From positions 1 to 64,000 of the forward strand of contig DATKST010000018.1 in NCBI GenBank assembly GCA_035531475.1: a stretch of 64,000 nt of DNA, read 5' to 3'. Below, piece by piece: positions 27,001 to 34,590 of this stretch. The position numbers were made by a program, and so were the translations under genes. A model generated the notes under the pieces. The model had not been told where the DNA came from, ran no database searches, and saw only the letters and a list, made by a program, of their open reading frames with translations. Position 1 is the first letter of the stretch. Each line of letters opens with the position of its first letter. Source of the DNA: CALCEB01 sp035531475 (GTDB lineage Bacteria > Acidobacteriota > Terriglobia > UBA7540).

Positions 27001-27735
27001 TCTCTGGATTACCGCTCCACATGGCACGCCCTATCCGGCAGCGGCTCGGCAACCGATTCCAATTCAGCCGGTGAGGCGGGCTATTCTTACGATCCCAACA
27101 AGGTGTTTTTGGAGTACGGCAATTCGCTGTTTGATTCCCCCCACAAATGGGTGTCAGAGGTCATGTGGGATTTGCCCTGGATGAAGGCGCAACACGGATT
27201 CGTCGGGCGTGTGGCAGGAGGCTGGAGCGCCAACTCGATTATTACGCTTCAATCCGGTTTCCCCTTCACTGTGGCCGCGCATCGTGACTTCAACGGCGAT
27301 GGAATCCGCGGCGATCGCCCCAATGCGCCTGCCTTCGGCAACAGCATGTCCTTCAGTCCCTATGCCTTCGAGGCGGGATCAGGGCCGAATGGCATGAGCC
27401 TGATGCAGACCATTGGTCCGGCCTTCGCGGGCGCCACCTGCACCGGCGCCAGTGGTTGCTTGGGAGCCTTCCCGATTCCAACACCCGGAACGGATGGCAA
27501 CCTGGGCCGCAATACCTTCCGTGGACCGGGTATTGCTGAAACCGACTTCTCGTTGTTCAAGCAGATTCCGATCAACGAGCGCTTCAACATGCAGTTCCGG
27601 GCCGAGTTCTTCAACCTGCTTAACCGGACCAACCTGAATCCGCCCAATGCGCTTCTTACCTCGGCCAGCTTTGGGCTGGCGAGTGAGGCGCTCGACCCTC
27701 GGGAAATCCAGTTCGGTCTGAAACTCTTCTTCTAA
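24001..27735 (+). CDS. Oar-type TonB-dependent outer-membrane receptor
   Basis: A 1,244-residue outer-membrane protein. After a signal segment (FIGLLSAGIALGQA) comes a carboxypeptidase-regulatory-like beta domain, ITGVVSDPSGAVVPGATVTV (residues 35-115), then a plug domain (NLALNGRDIYQLMKLVPGAV near 155, NGTRANFNGFLLDGVPNKD near 185) and a very large beta-barrel with repeated FFAGYEG, FFNLLNRTN-type strands. It ends in an aromatic strand, FGLKLFF, as outer-membrane barrels do. Proteins of this type are greatly expanded in acidobacteria and are thought to import large oligosaccharides or other polymers using TonB energy; the substrate is unknown. There is no SusD-like partner. The ribosome site GGAGGAGGTAAGGAAC and the terminator at 27763 mark it as a single-gene unit. 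Confidence 0.93.
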   Translation: MKYDRTHRILQFIIGLGFIGLLSAGIALGQATSSITGVVSDPSGAVVPGATVTVTNQATGVTFTQPTNSSGVYYFRSLIPGTYTVKVVAQGFEAYLSNNNILSADRVFGLNVTLKVGAETQTVTVESAAPMVNTEEGHLSTLVSGSEVANLALNGRDIYQLMKLVPGAVNSGQVDFEGGDSVNINGTRANFNGFLLDGVPNKDLSGGSLAQPAPDFVQEFRIMTNDFSAEYGSSAGSMTDVSIKSGTNQFHGDLWEFMRNDALNSRNFFSGATVSPWKQNQFGGTIGGPIKKDKLFFFAGYEGERFRTSVPSQFTFESPQFRSAVESLFPNSPAGVLYKNFPGLSPTSQLQTVSQAANATIVNDIGAPIGSPYAGTAMLSDPVMGYTDPCFLNQFLGVGTPAFSGGPAWGNAQTMANTMAAIVGVSNGENAQIQKNIAGTPGCAGMTAPGVQAGALGPNGIMQGLVNGQNATRTQGVFYNGDQFTGRMDYQGDRNRLFGRFYYFMQKDPNSSPTTGIRGFTTPFSASFPGAAFGFVHNFSGNTVNEFHAGYVRSQATTQVSLPQYGVPDIGFDSGNAQFGAYNGYPQYFIEDIFDFRDMVATIKGNHSLKIGFEGRRNYENSQFDVGRPSYYFFDPMFFAAGLPYIEAAGVNPELGTSTPSHLDTNIRAFRNTDVAAFLQDDWKAKKNLTLNLGVRWDYFSPSTEKYGKATQFSNYFNMAQVNCQTFLSGKCLAPAGDTNTPNGGFTSAASLFKDRLTNFEPRIGFAWDPTGKGKMSIRGGFSLQYEESFYNALSNSRWNLPYYSFNEACPICGLAGMPTFGPTLANGLPATGIAATFSGSPTQPGAIGNGPGGLGFAGNIMGWYPGNSNLAALTGIPNPNYTLPYYENAFFGIQRELNPSTVLEVDYVGTWGRHLFWAEDPNRVVGGMQATAITPITNPCTGALVGGGLTAPTGLLNPCFGVMRSWDTSVNSNYNALQIQVNRRAAHGLTFNSNYTYSHSLDYRSTWHALSGSGSATDSNSAGEAGYSYDPNKVFLEYGNSLFDSPHKWVSEVMWDLPWMKAQHGFVGRVAGGWSANSIITLQSGFPFTVAAHRDFNGDGIRGDRPNAPAFGNSMSFSPYAFEAGSGPNGMSLMQTIGPAFAGATCTGASGCLGAFPIPTPGTDGNLGRNTFRGPGIAETDFSLFKQIPINERFNMQFRAEFFNLLNRTNLNPPNALLTSASFGLASEALDPREIQFGLKLFF

Positions 27736-27762
27736 CCGGTTGTGGCTCGTTTGGCTGTGGAC

Positions 27763-27796
27763 AAAAAGGGGATGGCTTCGGCCATCCCCTTTTTTG
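27763..27796 (+). terminator. Rho-independent terminator of the TonB receptor gene
   Basis: AAAAAGGGGATGGC, loop TTCG, GCCATCCCCTTTTTTTG: a perfect stem with a UUCG tetraloop followed by a T-run, 28 bases after the stop codon. The A-run on the left could make it work in both directions. Confidence 0.92.
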
Positions 27797-27818
27797 TTTG
27801 TCCTACCCCGTGGCGGAC

Positions 27819-27949
27819 GTAGGGGCACCCCTTGTGGATGCCCGCTGTCATGTGCAACGCCCAAACCGGGCGGGCGTAGGGGCACCCCTTGTGGGTGCCC
27901 GTAATAGAATGCCGTTAGAAGGAGGGCGACCACCAAGGTCGCCCCTACG
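27819..27949. repeat. Cluster of REP palindromes upstream of the RAYT gene
   Basis: Two units of GTAGGGGCACCCCTTGTGG (27819 and 27879) and a reverse unit GGGCGACCACCAAGGTCGCC, ending CCCTACG at 27949, two bases before the transposase start. REP arrays next to RAYT genes are the normal arrangement, the RAYT being the presumed mover of the repeat. Confidence 0.8.
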
Positions 27950-27950
27950 C

Positions 27951-28538
27951 ATGGATACGAAATCCGACCTTCCTTATCGACGATCGATCCGCTGGCGCGA
28001 GTACGACTATTCATGGCCGGGAGCGTATTATGTGACAATCCGCATTCAAGACCAGCAATGCCTATTGGGCGATGTTGTTGATGGTCAAATGCAGTTGAAC
28101 GATGCAGGGAGGATGGTGGATGCCGCGTGGCGGGAGATTCCGATCCGGTTTCCCGCAGCGCGGCTCGATGAGCACGTCATAATGCCCAACCATATGCACG
28201 GAATCATCCATATCGGGCACCCACAAGGGGTGCCCCTACGTTCCGGGCGACCACGAGGATCGCGCCGACGTTGGGGTCTATCATCGGCGCGGTTAAGTCC
28301 ATCACCACTCGAGAGTATATATTCAGTGTTGAGCATGATGGATTGCCGAGGTTCAAGAAATCCTTCTGGCAAAGAAACTATTATGAGTTATGTGATACGG
28401 AATCAGGATGAATTGGGTAAAATCGGGGAATACATCCGGCTGAACCCTTTGTTATGGACCACTGACCGGTACAACCTGGAGCAAACAGTTTTGGTTGTTG
28501 ACGAAACCGGCCGCGCTGTACCATGGGATCAATCGTAA
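27951..28538 (+). pseudogene. RAYT transposase gene with REP sequence inside and two frame changes
   Basis: It begins MDTKSDLPYRRSIRWREYDY with GAYYVTIRIQ and the HUH-type motif MPNHMHGIIH near residue 80, so the N-terminal half is a good Y1/IS200-like REP-associated transposase. At 28214-28270 the gene contains a REP-type palindrome (GGGCACCCACAAGGGGTGCC). After it the expected family sequence continues in another frame: SIIGAVKSITTREYIFSVEH and SFWQRNYYE (28277-28387). It then returns to the first frame with YVIRNQDELGKIGEYIRLNP, ending at 28538. The first-frame reading is uninterrupted but encodes nonsense between. Two single-base changes could account for this. It is probably inactive. 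Confidence 0.8.
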
Positions 28539-28558
28539 GGGCACGTGCCCGCGTTTTT

Positions 28559-28633
28559 GTAGGGGCGACCCTTGTGGCCGCCCGCTATGAACAGGAACAT
28601 CACAACCGGGCGGGGACAAGCCCCGCCCCTACG
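28559..28633. repeat. REP palindrome pair after the RAYT gene
   Basis: GTAGGGGCGACCCTTGTGGC with the reverse unit CGGGGACAAGCCCCGCCCCTAC, separated by CTATGAACAGGAACATC. It overlaps the last codon and stop of the sulfatase-like gene on the other strand, so the gene's end may have been shaped by the insertion. Confidence 0.75.
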
Positions 28634-30755
28634 GGAAGCAGCTGCGGTACTGAGCGCATAACCTTGCGTCCTGCTGACAGACTTGGCCAAACTCCCGCCT
28701 GGCCGCTGCGGTATCCCCCATCTTGAGATAGGCAAAAGCCAGATTGAGGCGTGCGGCTGTGTAAGCGGGTCTGAGGCGGAGGGATTTGTTAAACCTTTGA
28801 ACCGCTTCCTTCAAATGGTTCGTATTCTCCAGCGCAATGCCCAGGTAATTGCAGAGCTCAGCATCCTGTAGCCCCAGCGATTCCGCTTCCTCAAGGGGTT
28901 TGAGGGCTTCCGAATAACTCCGCATTTCCACCAGCAAGACTCCCAACTCTTTTTGCGAAGGAGCGTAGTCCGGCTTGATTTCGACGGACCTCGCGAAGGC
29001 CCCGCGCGCGCTGCCGGCATCGCGTCCGGCAAGCGCCACCAATCCCAAAGCATAATACGCCAGGAAATCCCTGGGATTGTTGTGAACCGCAAGCTCAAAC
29101 CAGGGGTTTGCCCTGAAAGCGTCGCCGGAATTCAAGTAACTCCGGCCCAGCCCCATGATGGCCTGCTGAAAATTTGGGTTGATGTGCAGGCAAGCCAGAA
29201 ATTCCTTTTCGGCGGCGGGCCAGTCCTTCATCTGCATGGCATTTTCGGCGCGCATAAATGGGACCAGATAAAGATTGGAATCCTGCGCGCTGATCTTGTC
29301 CAGGAGTTCATTGGATTGGGCGTAGCGCCGCGCGCTGGAAAGATCCTCGGCACGCAGAATAAGGTTATAAACACGGATTTTATCCTTGGGGTCAGCCAGT
29401 TTGCCGGAGGGCGAAACCGGGGCCGGGGCCGAGTACGCCAGATACCCCAGCGATTTCAACTTCTCCACCGTTGCTTCAGAAAGAGCCGGTCCCGCAGACA
29501 CCGTGTTGGGTGCTGATCTTGAATAGCGCCGTTCCACTCCTTGCAGTTGCGAATGCAGCCCCGCGGCCTCAGCGCTTTTGGTTACAGCCATGTTGTGATT
29601 TTCGCCGGGGTCCCGGCGCAGATCGTAAAGTTCCGGGCGCGGTGCCTGGATGAATTCGGAAGCGCCGTTTGAAACGGAGCGCAAAGGGCTCCATCCGAAC
29701 GAATCGAAGGGATAGTAAGTCTCCGAATAAACCGGAATGGCGGGTTCCGTGCCTTTGCCGAGAATCGCTGAAGCCAGGCTTATTCCCTGGAACTGGCGGC
29801 TGATGGGATCCTGCATGTGCAGAAGATCGAGCAAGGTTGGGGAGACGTCCACCGTCCCCACCGGAGCGTTGATCACACGGCCTTGCTCAACCGCGTCCGG
29901 CAATTTGAAAATGAGGGGGACGTGCAGCGTCGAGTTGTAAATGAAGAAGCCGTGCTCTGCTTCGCCATGCTCGCCGAGCGACTCGCCGTGATCGCTGAGG
30001 AGGACGATCAGAGCGCGATCATAGAGTCCCTGCTTCTTGAGGAAACCGAACAAGCGGGCCAGTTGGCTATCCGTATAAGCCACTTCGCCGTCATAAAGGC
30101 GCCCGGCGTAGCGGCTATGAAAAGGTTCTGGCGGGTCGTAGGGGCTGTGGGGATCGTAAAGGTGCACCCAGATGAAGAACGGCTTGCCCGAAGCCGCTTC
30201 GCTGTGAGTCTTGAGCCAGGCCAGAACATGGTCCACCGTCACGTTGCCTGGACGCCGGATCTCCCCGGGGTTTCGCGTCTCGTATTGCCGGGCTTCAAAC
30301 TGATCGTCGTAGGTGTCAAAGCCCCGGTCGAATCCCCAGGTGCGATCCAGCACGAAGGCGCTGACAAATGCCGCGGTCAGGTAGCCGTGCCGGTGGAAAG
30401 CCTCGGAAATCATTCCAATGTTCGCGGGGAGTCCGGTGCTGGTGAAGTCCCGGACGCCGTTATACATGGGATAAGTTCCGGTGAGGATCACGGCGTGGGA
30501 AGGCAGGGTGATCGGGACTTGGGAGAGCGCATCGGAGAACCGAACCCCGTCCGCAGCCAATTGATCCATGGCCGGCGTGCTGACGCTCTTCGCTCCGTAG
30601 CAGCCAAGGCGGTCCGCGCGCAGCGTATCAATGGTGATCAGGATGACGGGAGTGCGCGCCGTCTGAGGACGAGGGTCCGGCCCGGCATTCAGAATTCCCG
30701 AATGGCCGGGTAGGATGAAACACAATAAGGCAAGCTTTGAGATCAGTCTTTGCAC
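28629..30755 (-). CDS. Sulfatase-like hydrolase with C-terminal TPR repeats, exported
   Basis: A protein of about 708 residues starting at a GTG (30755) that gives a signal peptide (LISKLALLCFILPGHSG). The N-terminal two thirds is an alkaline-phosphatase-superfamily domain: ILITIDTLRADRLGCYG near residue 40, the nucleophile region ITLPSHAVILTG near 80, and DHGESLGEHGEAEHGFF near 250. The nucleophile position has Thr/Ser in TLPSH rather than the CxPxR of true sulfatases, so it need not be sulfatase-active and could act on phosphodiesters. The C-terminal 230 residues are tetratricopeptide repeats (FQQAIMGLGRSYLNSGDA, NLAFAYLKMGDTAAARREFG), suggesting a protein-docking function. In-frame sequence upstream of 30755 overlaps a REP block and a neighbouring gene and is excluded. 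Confidence 0.87.
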   Translation of the reverse strand: MQRLISKLALLCFILPGHSGILNAGPDPRPQTARTPVILITIDTLRADRLGCYGAKSVSTPAMDQLAADGVRFSDALSQVPITLPSHAVILTGTYPMYNGVRDFTSTGLPANIGMISEAFHRHGYLTAAFVSAFVLDRTWGFDRGFDTYDDQFEARQYETRNPGEIRRPGNVTVDHVLAWLKTHSEAASGKPFFIWVHLYDPHSPYDPPEPFHSRYAGRLYDGEVAYTDSQLARLFGFLKKQGLYDRALIVLLSDHGESLGEHGEAEHGFFIYNSTLHVPLIFKLPDAVEQGRVINAPVGTVDVSPTLLDLLHMQDPISRQFQGISLASAILGKGTEPAIPVYSETYYPFDSFGWSPLRSVSNGASEFIQAPRPELYDLRRDPGENHNMAVTKSAEAAGLHSQLQGVERRYSRSAPNTVSAGPALSEATVEKLKSLGYLAYSAPAPVSPSGKLADPKDKIRVYNLILRAEDLSSARRYAQSNELLDKISAQDSNLYLVPFMRAENAMQMKDWPAAEKEFLACLHINPNFQQAIMGLGRSYLNSGDAFRANPWFELAVHNNPRDFLAYYALGLVALAGRDAGSARGAFARSVEIKPDYAPSQKELGVLLVEMRSYSEALKPLEEAESLGLQDAELCNYLGIALENTNHLKEAVQRFNKSLRLRPAYTAARLNLAFAYLKMGDTAAARREFGQVCQQDARLCAQYRSCFP

Positions 30756-30793
30756 GGGGTAATTTGTGGCGGCACATCCTGCCTGATGACGGT

Positions 30794-30866
30794 GTAGGGG
30801 CGCCCCTGGTGGGCGCCCGTAATACGGATCAATTCCCAATCGGGCAGGCACGAGGCCCGCCCCTAC
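30794..30866. repeat. REP palindrome pair
   Basis: GTAGGGGCGCCCCTGGTGGG and the reverse unit GGCACGAGGCCCGCCCCTAC, 38 bases upstream of the sulfatase-like start and directly after the stop of the next gene on the minus strand. Confidence 0.8.
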
Positions 30867-30870
30867 GTGC

Positions 30871-31236
30871 CTAGTGTGGAATCTCCGACCGCAGGCGCTT
30901 GGCCAGCTTCTGAATCTGCTTGAGGTTCTGCAAGAGGTCCTTGGGCAATTGGCTTTTTGAAAGCTGATCCACCTGAGACGGGACCTTCTGCGCGAGGGTT
31001 GCAAGTTGTTGAGCGTCCTTCCGAGCCTTCGCCGGGTCGAACTGTGGCGCTTTCGGGCCTTGATTTTTCGGACGCTGATCCGTAAAGTCACCGGGCAAGG
31101 GTGGTGGCTTAGGAATCACGATCTCCGGCGGATTCGGGTTTTGTGACAAGTGTGCCACGCCCGGAGCCGGCCCAATGGCCAAGGCCACCAGCATTGGCAG
31201 CGCAGCCCGGAAAAACAGAGAACGATCAATTCTCAT
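30871..31236 (-). CDS. Small secreted protein of unknown function
   Basis: A 121-residue protein with a signal peptide (FFRAALPMLVALAIGPAPGV), a proline-rich linker (PPEIVIPKPPPLPGDF) and a C-terminal pair of charged helices (ARKDAQQLATLAQKVPSQVD, LPKDLLQNLKQIQKLAKRL). Length and pattern match small exported proteins that are common in acidobacterial genomes, for which I know no function. On the same strand and 115 bases upstream of the sulfatase-like gene, with a REP palindrome between. Confidence 0.72.
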   Translation of the reverse strand: MRIDRSLFFRAALPMLVALAIGPAPGVAHLSQNPNPPEIVIPKPPPLPGDFTDQRPKNQGPKAPQFDPAKARKDAQQLATLAQKVPSQVDQLSKSQLPKDLLQNLKQIQKLAKRLRSEIPH

Positions 31237-31326
31237 GGCAGTCCTCCCTGAGCATTGGCGGGGACAAGCGGGAACCTGAGAAGGGAGCGCGAAGCTTGTC
31301 TCCGCGAACTTAACTGCACTTCGTAG

Positions 31327-31375
31327 TGGCGGGCCTTGTGCCCGACCTCCGGGCGACCACGAGGGTCGCCCCTAC
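31327..31375. repeat. REP palindrome
   Basis: GGCGGGCCTTGTGCCCGACC and the reverse unit GGGCGACCACGAGGGTCGCC, in the gap just after the pyrR stop. Confidence 0.75.
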
Positions 31376-31384
31376 GCCTTGGAA

Positions 31385-31969
31385 TCAGCCCGAAACCCTT
31401 TCACACAACATCACGCGCTCTTCGGAATCAATCTCCCGCAAGCGCACCTCAATCACTTCGTGGTCTGCGGTCTGCACGGTGCGGCCCACGTAATTGGCTT
31501 GAATCGGCAGCTCGCGGTGGCCACGGTCGATCAGCACCACCAGCTCGACGCGGCGGGGGCGGCCGTGGTCAATCATGGCGTCCAGCGCCGCTCGCGTGGT
31601 TCGTCCGGTGTAGAGCACATCATCCACCAGGATTACCGTTTTGTTTTCGATGTCGAGCGGCAGGGGCGCGTGCTGCACCACCGGCTTCTGATCGATGGTG
31701 GAGAGATCGTCGCGGTAGAACGTAATGTCCAGCGTTGCCACCGGCGGGCTGGCCTTTTCAATCTCCGCGATGCGCTTCGCCAGCCTTTCCGCCAGCGGCA
31801 CGCCGCGCCGCCGCACGCCAAGAAAGACGACGTCTTCAACACCGTTGTTCCGTTCCACAATTTCATGGGCCAGGCGCATCAGCGTGCGGTCAATTTCCGA
31901 CGCCGACATGATCTGATGTTTTTCCTGAACGTGGGCTTTGGCTTGAGCTGCTGGATTGGGTTCTGTCAT
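31385..31969 (-). CDS. pyrR: PyrR, pyrimidine operon regulator/uracil phosphoribosyltransferase
   Basis: A protein of about 194 residues. The PRPP-binding loop VILVDDVLYTGRTTRAALDA is near residue 115-135, with GVRRRGVPLAERLAKRI near 45 and the C-terminal ADHEVIEVRL. PyrR binds pyr mRNA leaders when UMP is high and also has weak uracil phosphoribosyltransferase activity. No pyr biosynthesis gene lies next to it here. The ATG at 31969 is chosen over an upstream one (32017) that would encode an unusual leader and crowd the divergent enolase promoter. Confidence 0.93.
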   Translation of the reverse strand: MTEPNPAAQAKAHVQEKHQIMSASEIDRTLMRLAHEIVERNNGVEDVVFLGVRRRGVPLAERLAKRIAEIEKASPPVATLDITFYRDDLSTIDQKPVVQHAPLPLDIENKTVILVDDVLYTGRTTRAALDAMIDHGRPRRVELVVLIDRGHRELPIQANYVGRTVQTADHEVIEVRLREIDSEERVMLCERVSG

Positions 31970-32121
31970 GGCGATATGCGCATTATACAAGCATCGCGGG
32001 GCTGGTACAAATTCCAATCGGATAAAGCAGAGGCTCTATCGGCTCTATCCTCGCCAAGGCAGCGGCCCGATGCGGTGTGGTAAAATGCCTGACTCGAACT
32101 TTTCCGGAAGGAGTGACCATC

Positions 32122-33435
32122 GTGGCGGAAATTGATCTGATTACGGCGCGTGAAATCCTGGACTCGCGGGGCAATCCCACCGTGGAAGCGGAAGTCAGGC
32201 TGCGCGATGGATCCGTGGGCCGGGCTGACGTGCCCTCCGGAGCATCCACCGGAGAGCACGAAGCCATCGAGCTGCGCGATGGCGACAAGAGGCGCTACCT
32301 GGGCAAGGGTGTGCTGAATGCTGTCGAAAATGTGAATACGGTATTGGCGCGTGAGCTGGGCGGGCATGACGCGAATGACCAGGCGGGCATCGATCACCTG
32401 ATGATTGAGCTGGACGGCACGCCCAACAAAGGGAAGCTGGGCGCGAACGCCATCCTCGCCGTGTCCATGGCCGTCTGCCGCGCTGCGGCGCGGTCGGGAA
32501 ACGTTCCTCTTTACCGCTATCTGGGCGGCCTTCAGGCCCATCTGCTTCCGGTTCCTATGATGAACATCCTGAACGGCGGCGTCCACGCCGACAACACCGT
32601 GGACTTCCAGGAATTCATGATTATGCCGTTGGGAGCGGAGCACTTTTCGGATGCCTTGCGCACGGGTGTTGAGACTTTCCACACCTTGAAGCAGGTGCTG
32701 AAGCAGAAAGGCTACAGCACCACGGTGGGCGACGAGGGCGGCTTCGCCCCAAGCCTGAAATCGAACGTCGAAGCCATCGAACTGATCCTCGAAGCCATCG
32801 AGAAAGCGGGTTACTCGCCGGGCGAAGACATTGCCATCGCGCTTGATCCGGCGGCGAGCGAGCTCTACGAAAACGGCCGCTATGTCTTCTTCAAGTCCGA
32901 TAAGTCCAAGAAGAGCGCCAGCGACATGGTGAAGCTTTACGCCGATTGGGTGCGCCAGTATCCCATCGTCAGCCTGGAAGATGGCCTTGCCCAGGATGAC
33001 TGGGAAGGTTGGGCCGAACTCACTTCCGCATTGGGCAGCAAGGTGCAATTGGTGGGCGATGATCTGTTCGTCACCAACACCGAACGGCTCCAGCGCGGCA
33101 TTGAAGAGGGTGTTGCCAACTCCATCCTGATCAAGCTGAACCAGATCGGCACGGTCACGGAAACCATCGCCGCCATTGACCTTGCCCATCGCAGCGGCTA
33201 CACCGCGGTGGTCTCGCACCGGTCGGGTGAAACCGAAGACGCTTTCATTGCCGACTTCGCCGTGGGCCTCGCCACCGGGCAGATCAAGACCGGCTCGGCC
33301 AGCCGCACCGACCGCATTGCCAAATACAACCAGTTGCTGCGCATCGAGGAAGACTTGGGCGCTTCGGCGGTTTTTGCGGGGCCGACAGCCATCAAGGCCG
33401 GCGGGAAACATGCCGCCGCGGCGGCTAAGAACTAA
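32122..33435 (+). CDS. eno: Enolase
   Basis: A 437-residue glycolytic enzyme (2-phosphoglycerate to phosphoenolpyruvate). The GTG at 32122 follows GGAAGGAGTGACCATC, the strongest site in the area. Marks: AREILDSRGNPTVEAEV at the start, GASTGEHEAIELRDGD near 40, VPMMNILNGGVHADN near 150-165, VGDEGGFAPSL near 205, SLEDGLAQDDWEGW near 290, VGDDLFVTN near 315, KLNQIGTVTE near 340 and SHRSGETEDAFIADFAVG near 370. All expected catalytic acids and lysines appear present. Single gene, divergent from pyrR. Confidence 0.97.
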   Translation: MAEIDLITAREILDSRGNPTVEAEVRLRDGSVGRADVPSGASTGEHEAIELRDGDKRRYLGKGVLNAVENVNTVLARELGGHDANDQAGIDHLMIELDGTPNKGKLGANAILAVSMAVCRAAARSGNVPLYRYLGGLQAHLLPVPMMNILNGGVHADNTVDFQEFMIMPLGAEHFSDALRTGVETFHTLKQVLKQKGYSTTVGDEGGFAPSLKSNVEAIELILEAIEKAGYSPGEDIAIALDPAASELYENGRYVFFKSDKSKKSASDMVKLYADWVRQYPIVSLEDGLAQDDWEGWAELTSALGSKVQLVGDDLFVTNTERLQRGIEEGVANSILIKLNQIGTVTETIAAIDLAHRSGYTAVVSHRSGETEDAFIADFAVGLATGQIKTGSASRTDRIAKYNQLLRIEEDLGASAVFAGPTAIKAGGKHAAAAAKN

Positions 33436-33571
33436 ATGGACCGAGCGGGGATCGGGATAAGTTAGCGTCAAGCATTGTCGCGGGTGGTCAATGAGAACAC
33501 GTCTTGCAGCATTGCGGCTCGCAAGTGACCTAGTCATCAAAAGCCACCGGCTGCATCGGGAGAGACCGGCT

Positions 33572-34345
33572 TTACGTTATCCCCCGACGGTTAGGACCCG
33601 TTGATGAGTGTCTTGACGGAACTGAGGCGGCAAGCAAAGCCTTCCATTTTTGAAGTGATTTTGCATCGTAAAATCTGCCCTCATATTTGCCGTGCAGCAA
33701 AGCTGTGAAGGACTTTCTCTCGGGTCGGAATTGACCCTCGGCCTCGTTTGAGTGGTGTTTGAAAATCTCGTAGGCTAGGTAATCGGCCGCCTGTAGCGGA
33801 AGCAGACTTCGCCTATCCCCGAAGTGGATATCGAGTATCCTCCACTTTCGGCGTCCACGTTCATCCTGCGATGCTTGGCGGTAAAGCTCCGAAGTGTCGT
33901 TATAGAACTTGTTGCCTTGGTCAAAGAAAAGATCAACCTCATCCTTTCTCCAATGCCTTTTGGCCCACTCTGAGATGCCGGTGATGCACTGCTGGCAGCA
34001 GAACCCGTATGGACTTCCCATTTTAGCTCTTCCAACCGTATCATTCGCGACGGATGAGTAAACCTGTACCGGTACGGCGTGCGATACCCAATAGATCGTC
34101 CTCTCACGGATAACGCTCGCCAAGCTTCGCTTGAACATATCTCTTTGAACCTCAGTCCACCCCGTAAATTCGCCCCTGAAGGCCTCGCACTCAGAGGCAT
34201 GAAAAGTCTTAATCCCATGAGAGTTCAGAACTGTGCTCCAGTCGCGAGCGAACATCCTCCATTGTGCAGCAGTGGACACATAGCCTGCAACCGCTAGAAC
34301 CGCGGTATCCGCTCCGCCGCTCTCGTCCAAGTACGCACATAGCAT
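33572..34345 (-). CDS. DUF3800 protein, intact
   Basis: A 257-residue protein that begins MLCAYLDESGGADTAVLAVA, the usual DUF3800 opening with its LDES motif. It has FHASECEAFRGEF near residue 48, DLFFDQGNKFYND near 145 and the late acidic helix LLPLQAADYLAYEIFKH near 190. These acidic residues are arranged as in RNase H-like folds, and the family is suspected but not shown to be a nuclease; it is frequent near defence and mobile genes. It has no partner gene. A frameshifted relative of the same family is at 14318-15132, but the two are not close copies. Confidence 0.87.
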   Translation of the reverse strand: MLCAYLDESGGADTAVLAVAGYVSTAAQWRMFARDWSTVLNSHGIKTFHASECEAFRGEFTGWTEVQRDMFKRSLASVIRERTIYWVSHAVPVQVYSSVANDTVGRAKMGSPYGFCCQQCITGISEWAKRHWRKDEVDLFFDQGNKFYNDTSELYRQASQDERGRRKWRILDIHFGDRRSLLPLQAADYLAYEIFKHHSNEAEGQFRPERKSFTALLHGKYEGRFYDAKSLQKWKALLAASVPSRHSSTGPNRRGIT

Positions 34346-34590
34346 GTGGTGAAAACCTCTTGAGGCAAGGGAGCAGCCCGGAGTAGCCCGTTCAGTGTGA
34401 TTACCGCCGATGGAGGTAATTTTTGGCCCCCATCAAATACACGCGAACAGAATAGTTAAAAAATTAGCGGATCGGTCACGCTAGCTTCGCCCCCGAATTG
34501 CCACAAACATTCGGCACTACGGTGCACCGATTGGGTCGCGGCAATAGAGGCCATGAAACGGATTGTGGCACTCGGCCCCAATAGCAGACC

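Noticed and set aside
30756..31091. In-frame extension of the sulfatase-like protein upstream of the GTG at 30755
   Set aside because: It runs through a REP palindrome (VGAGLVPARLG-type text) and overlaps the small secreted protein gene, and would bury the signal peptide.
31966..33540. A 524-codon open frame on the minus strand opposite enolase
   Set aside because: It mirrors the highly biased codon use of the enolase gene, has no family resemblance and overlaps the enolase gene completely.
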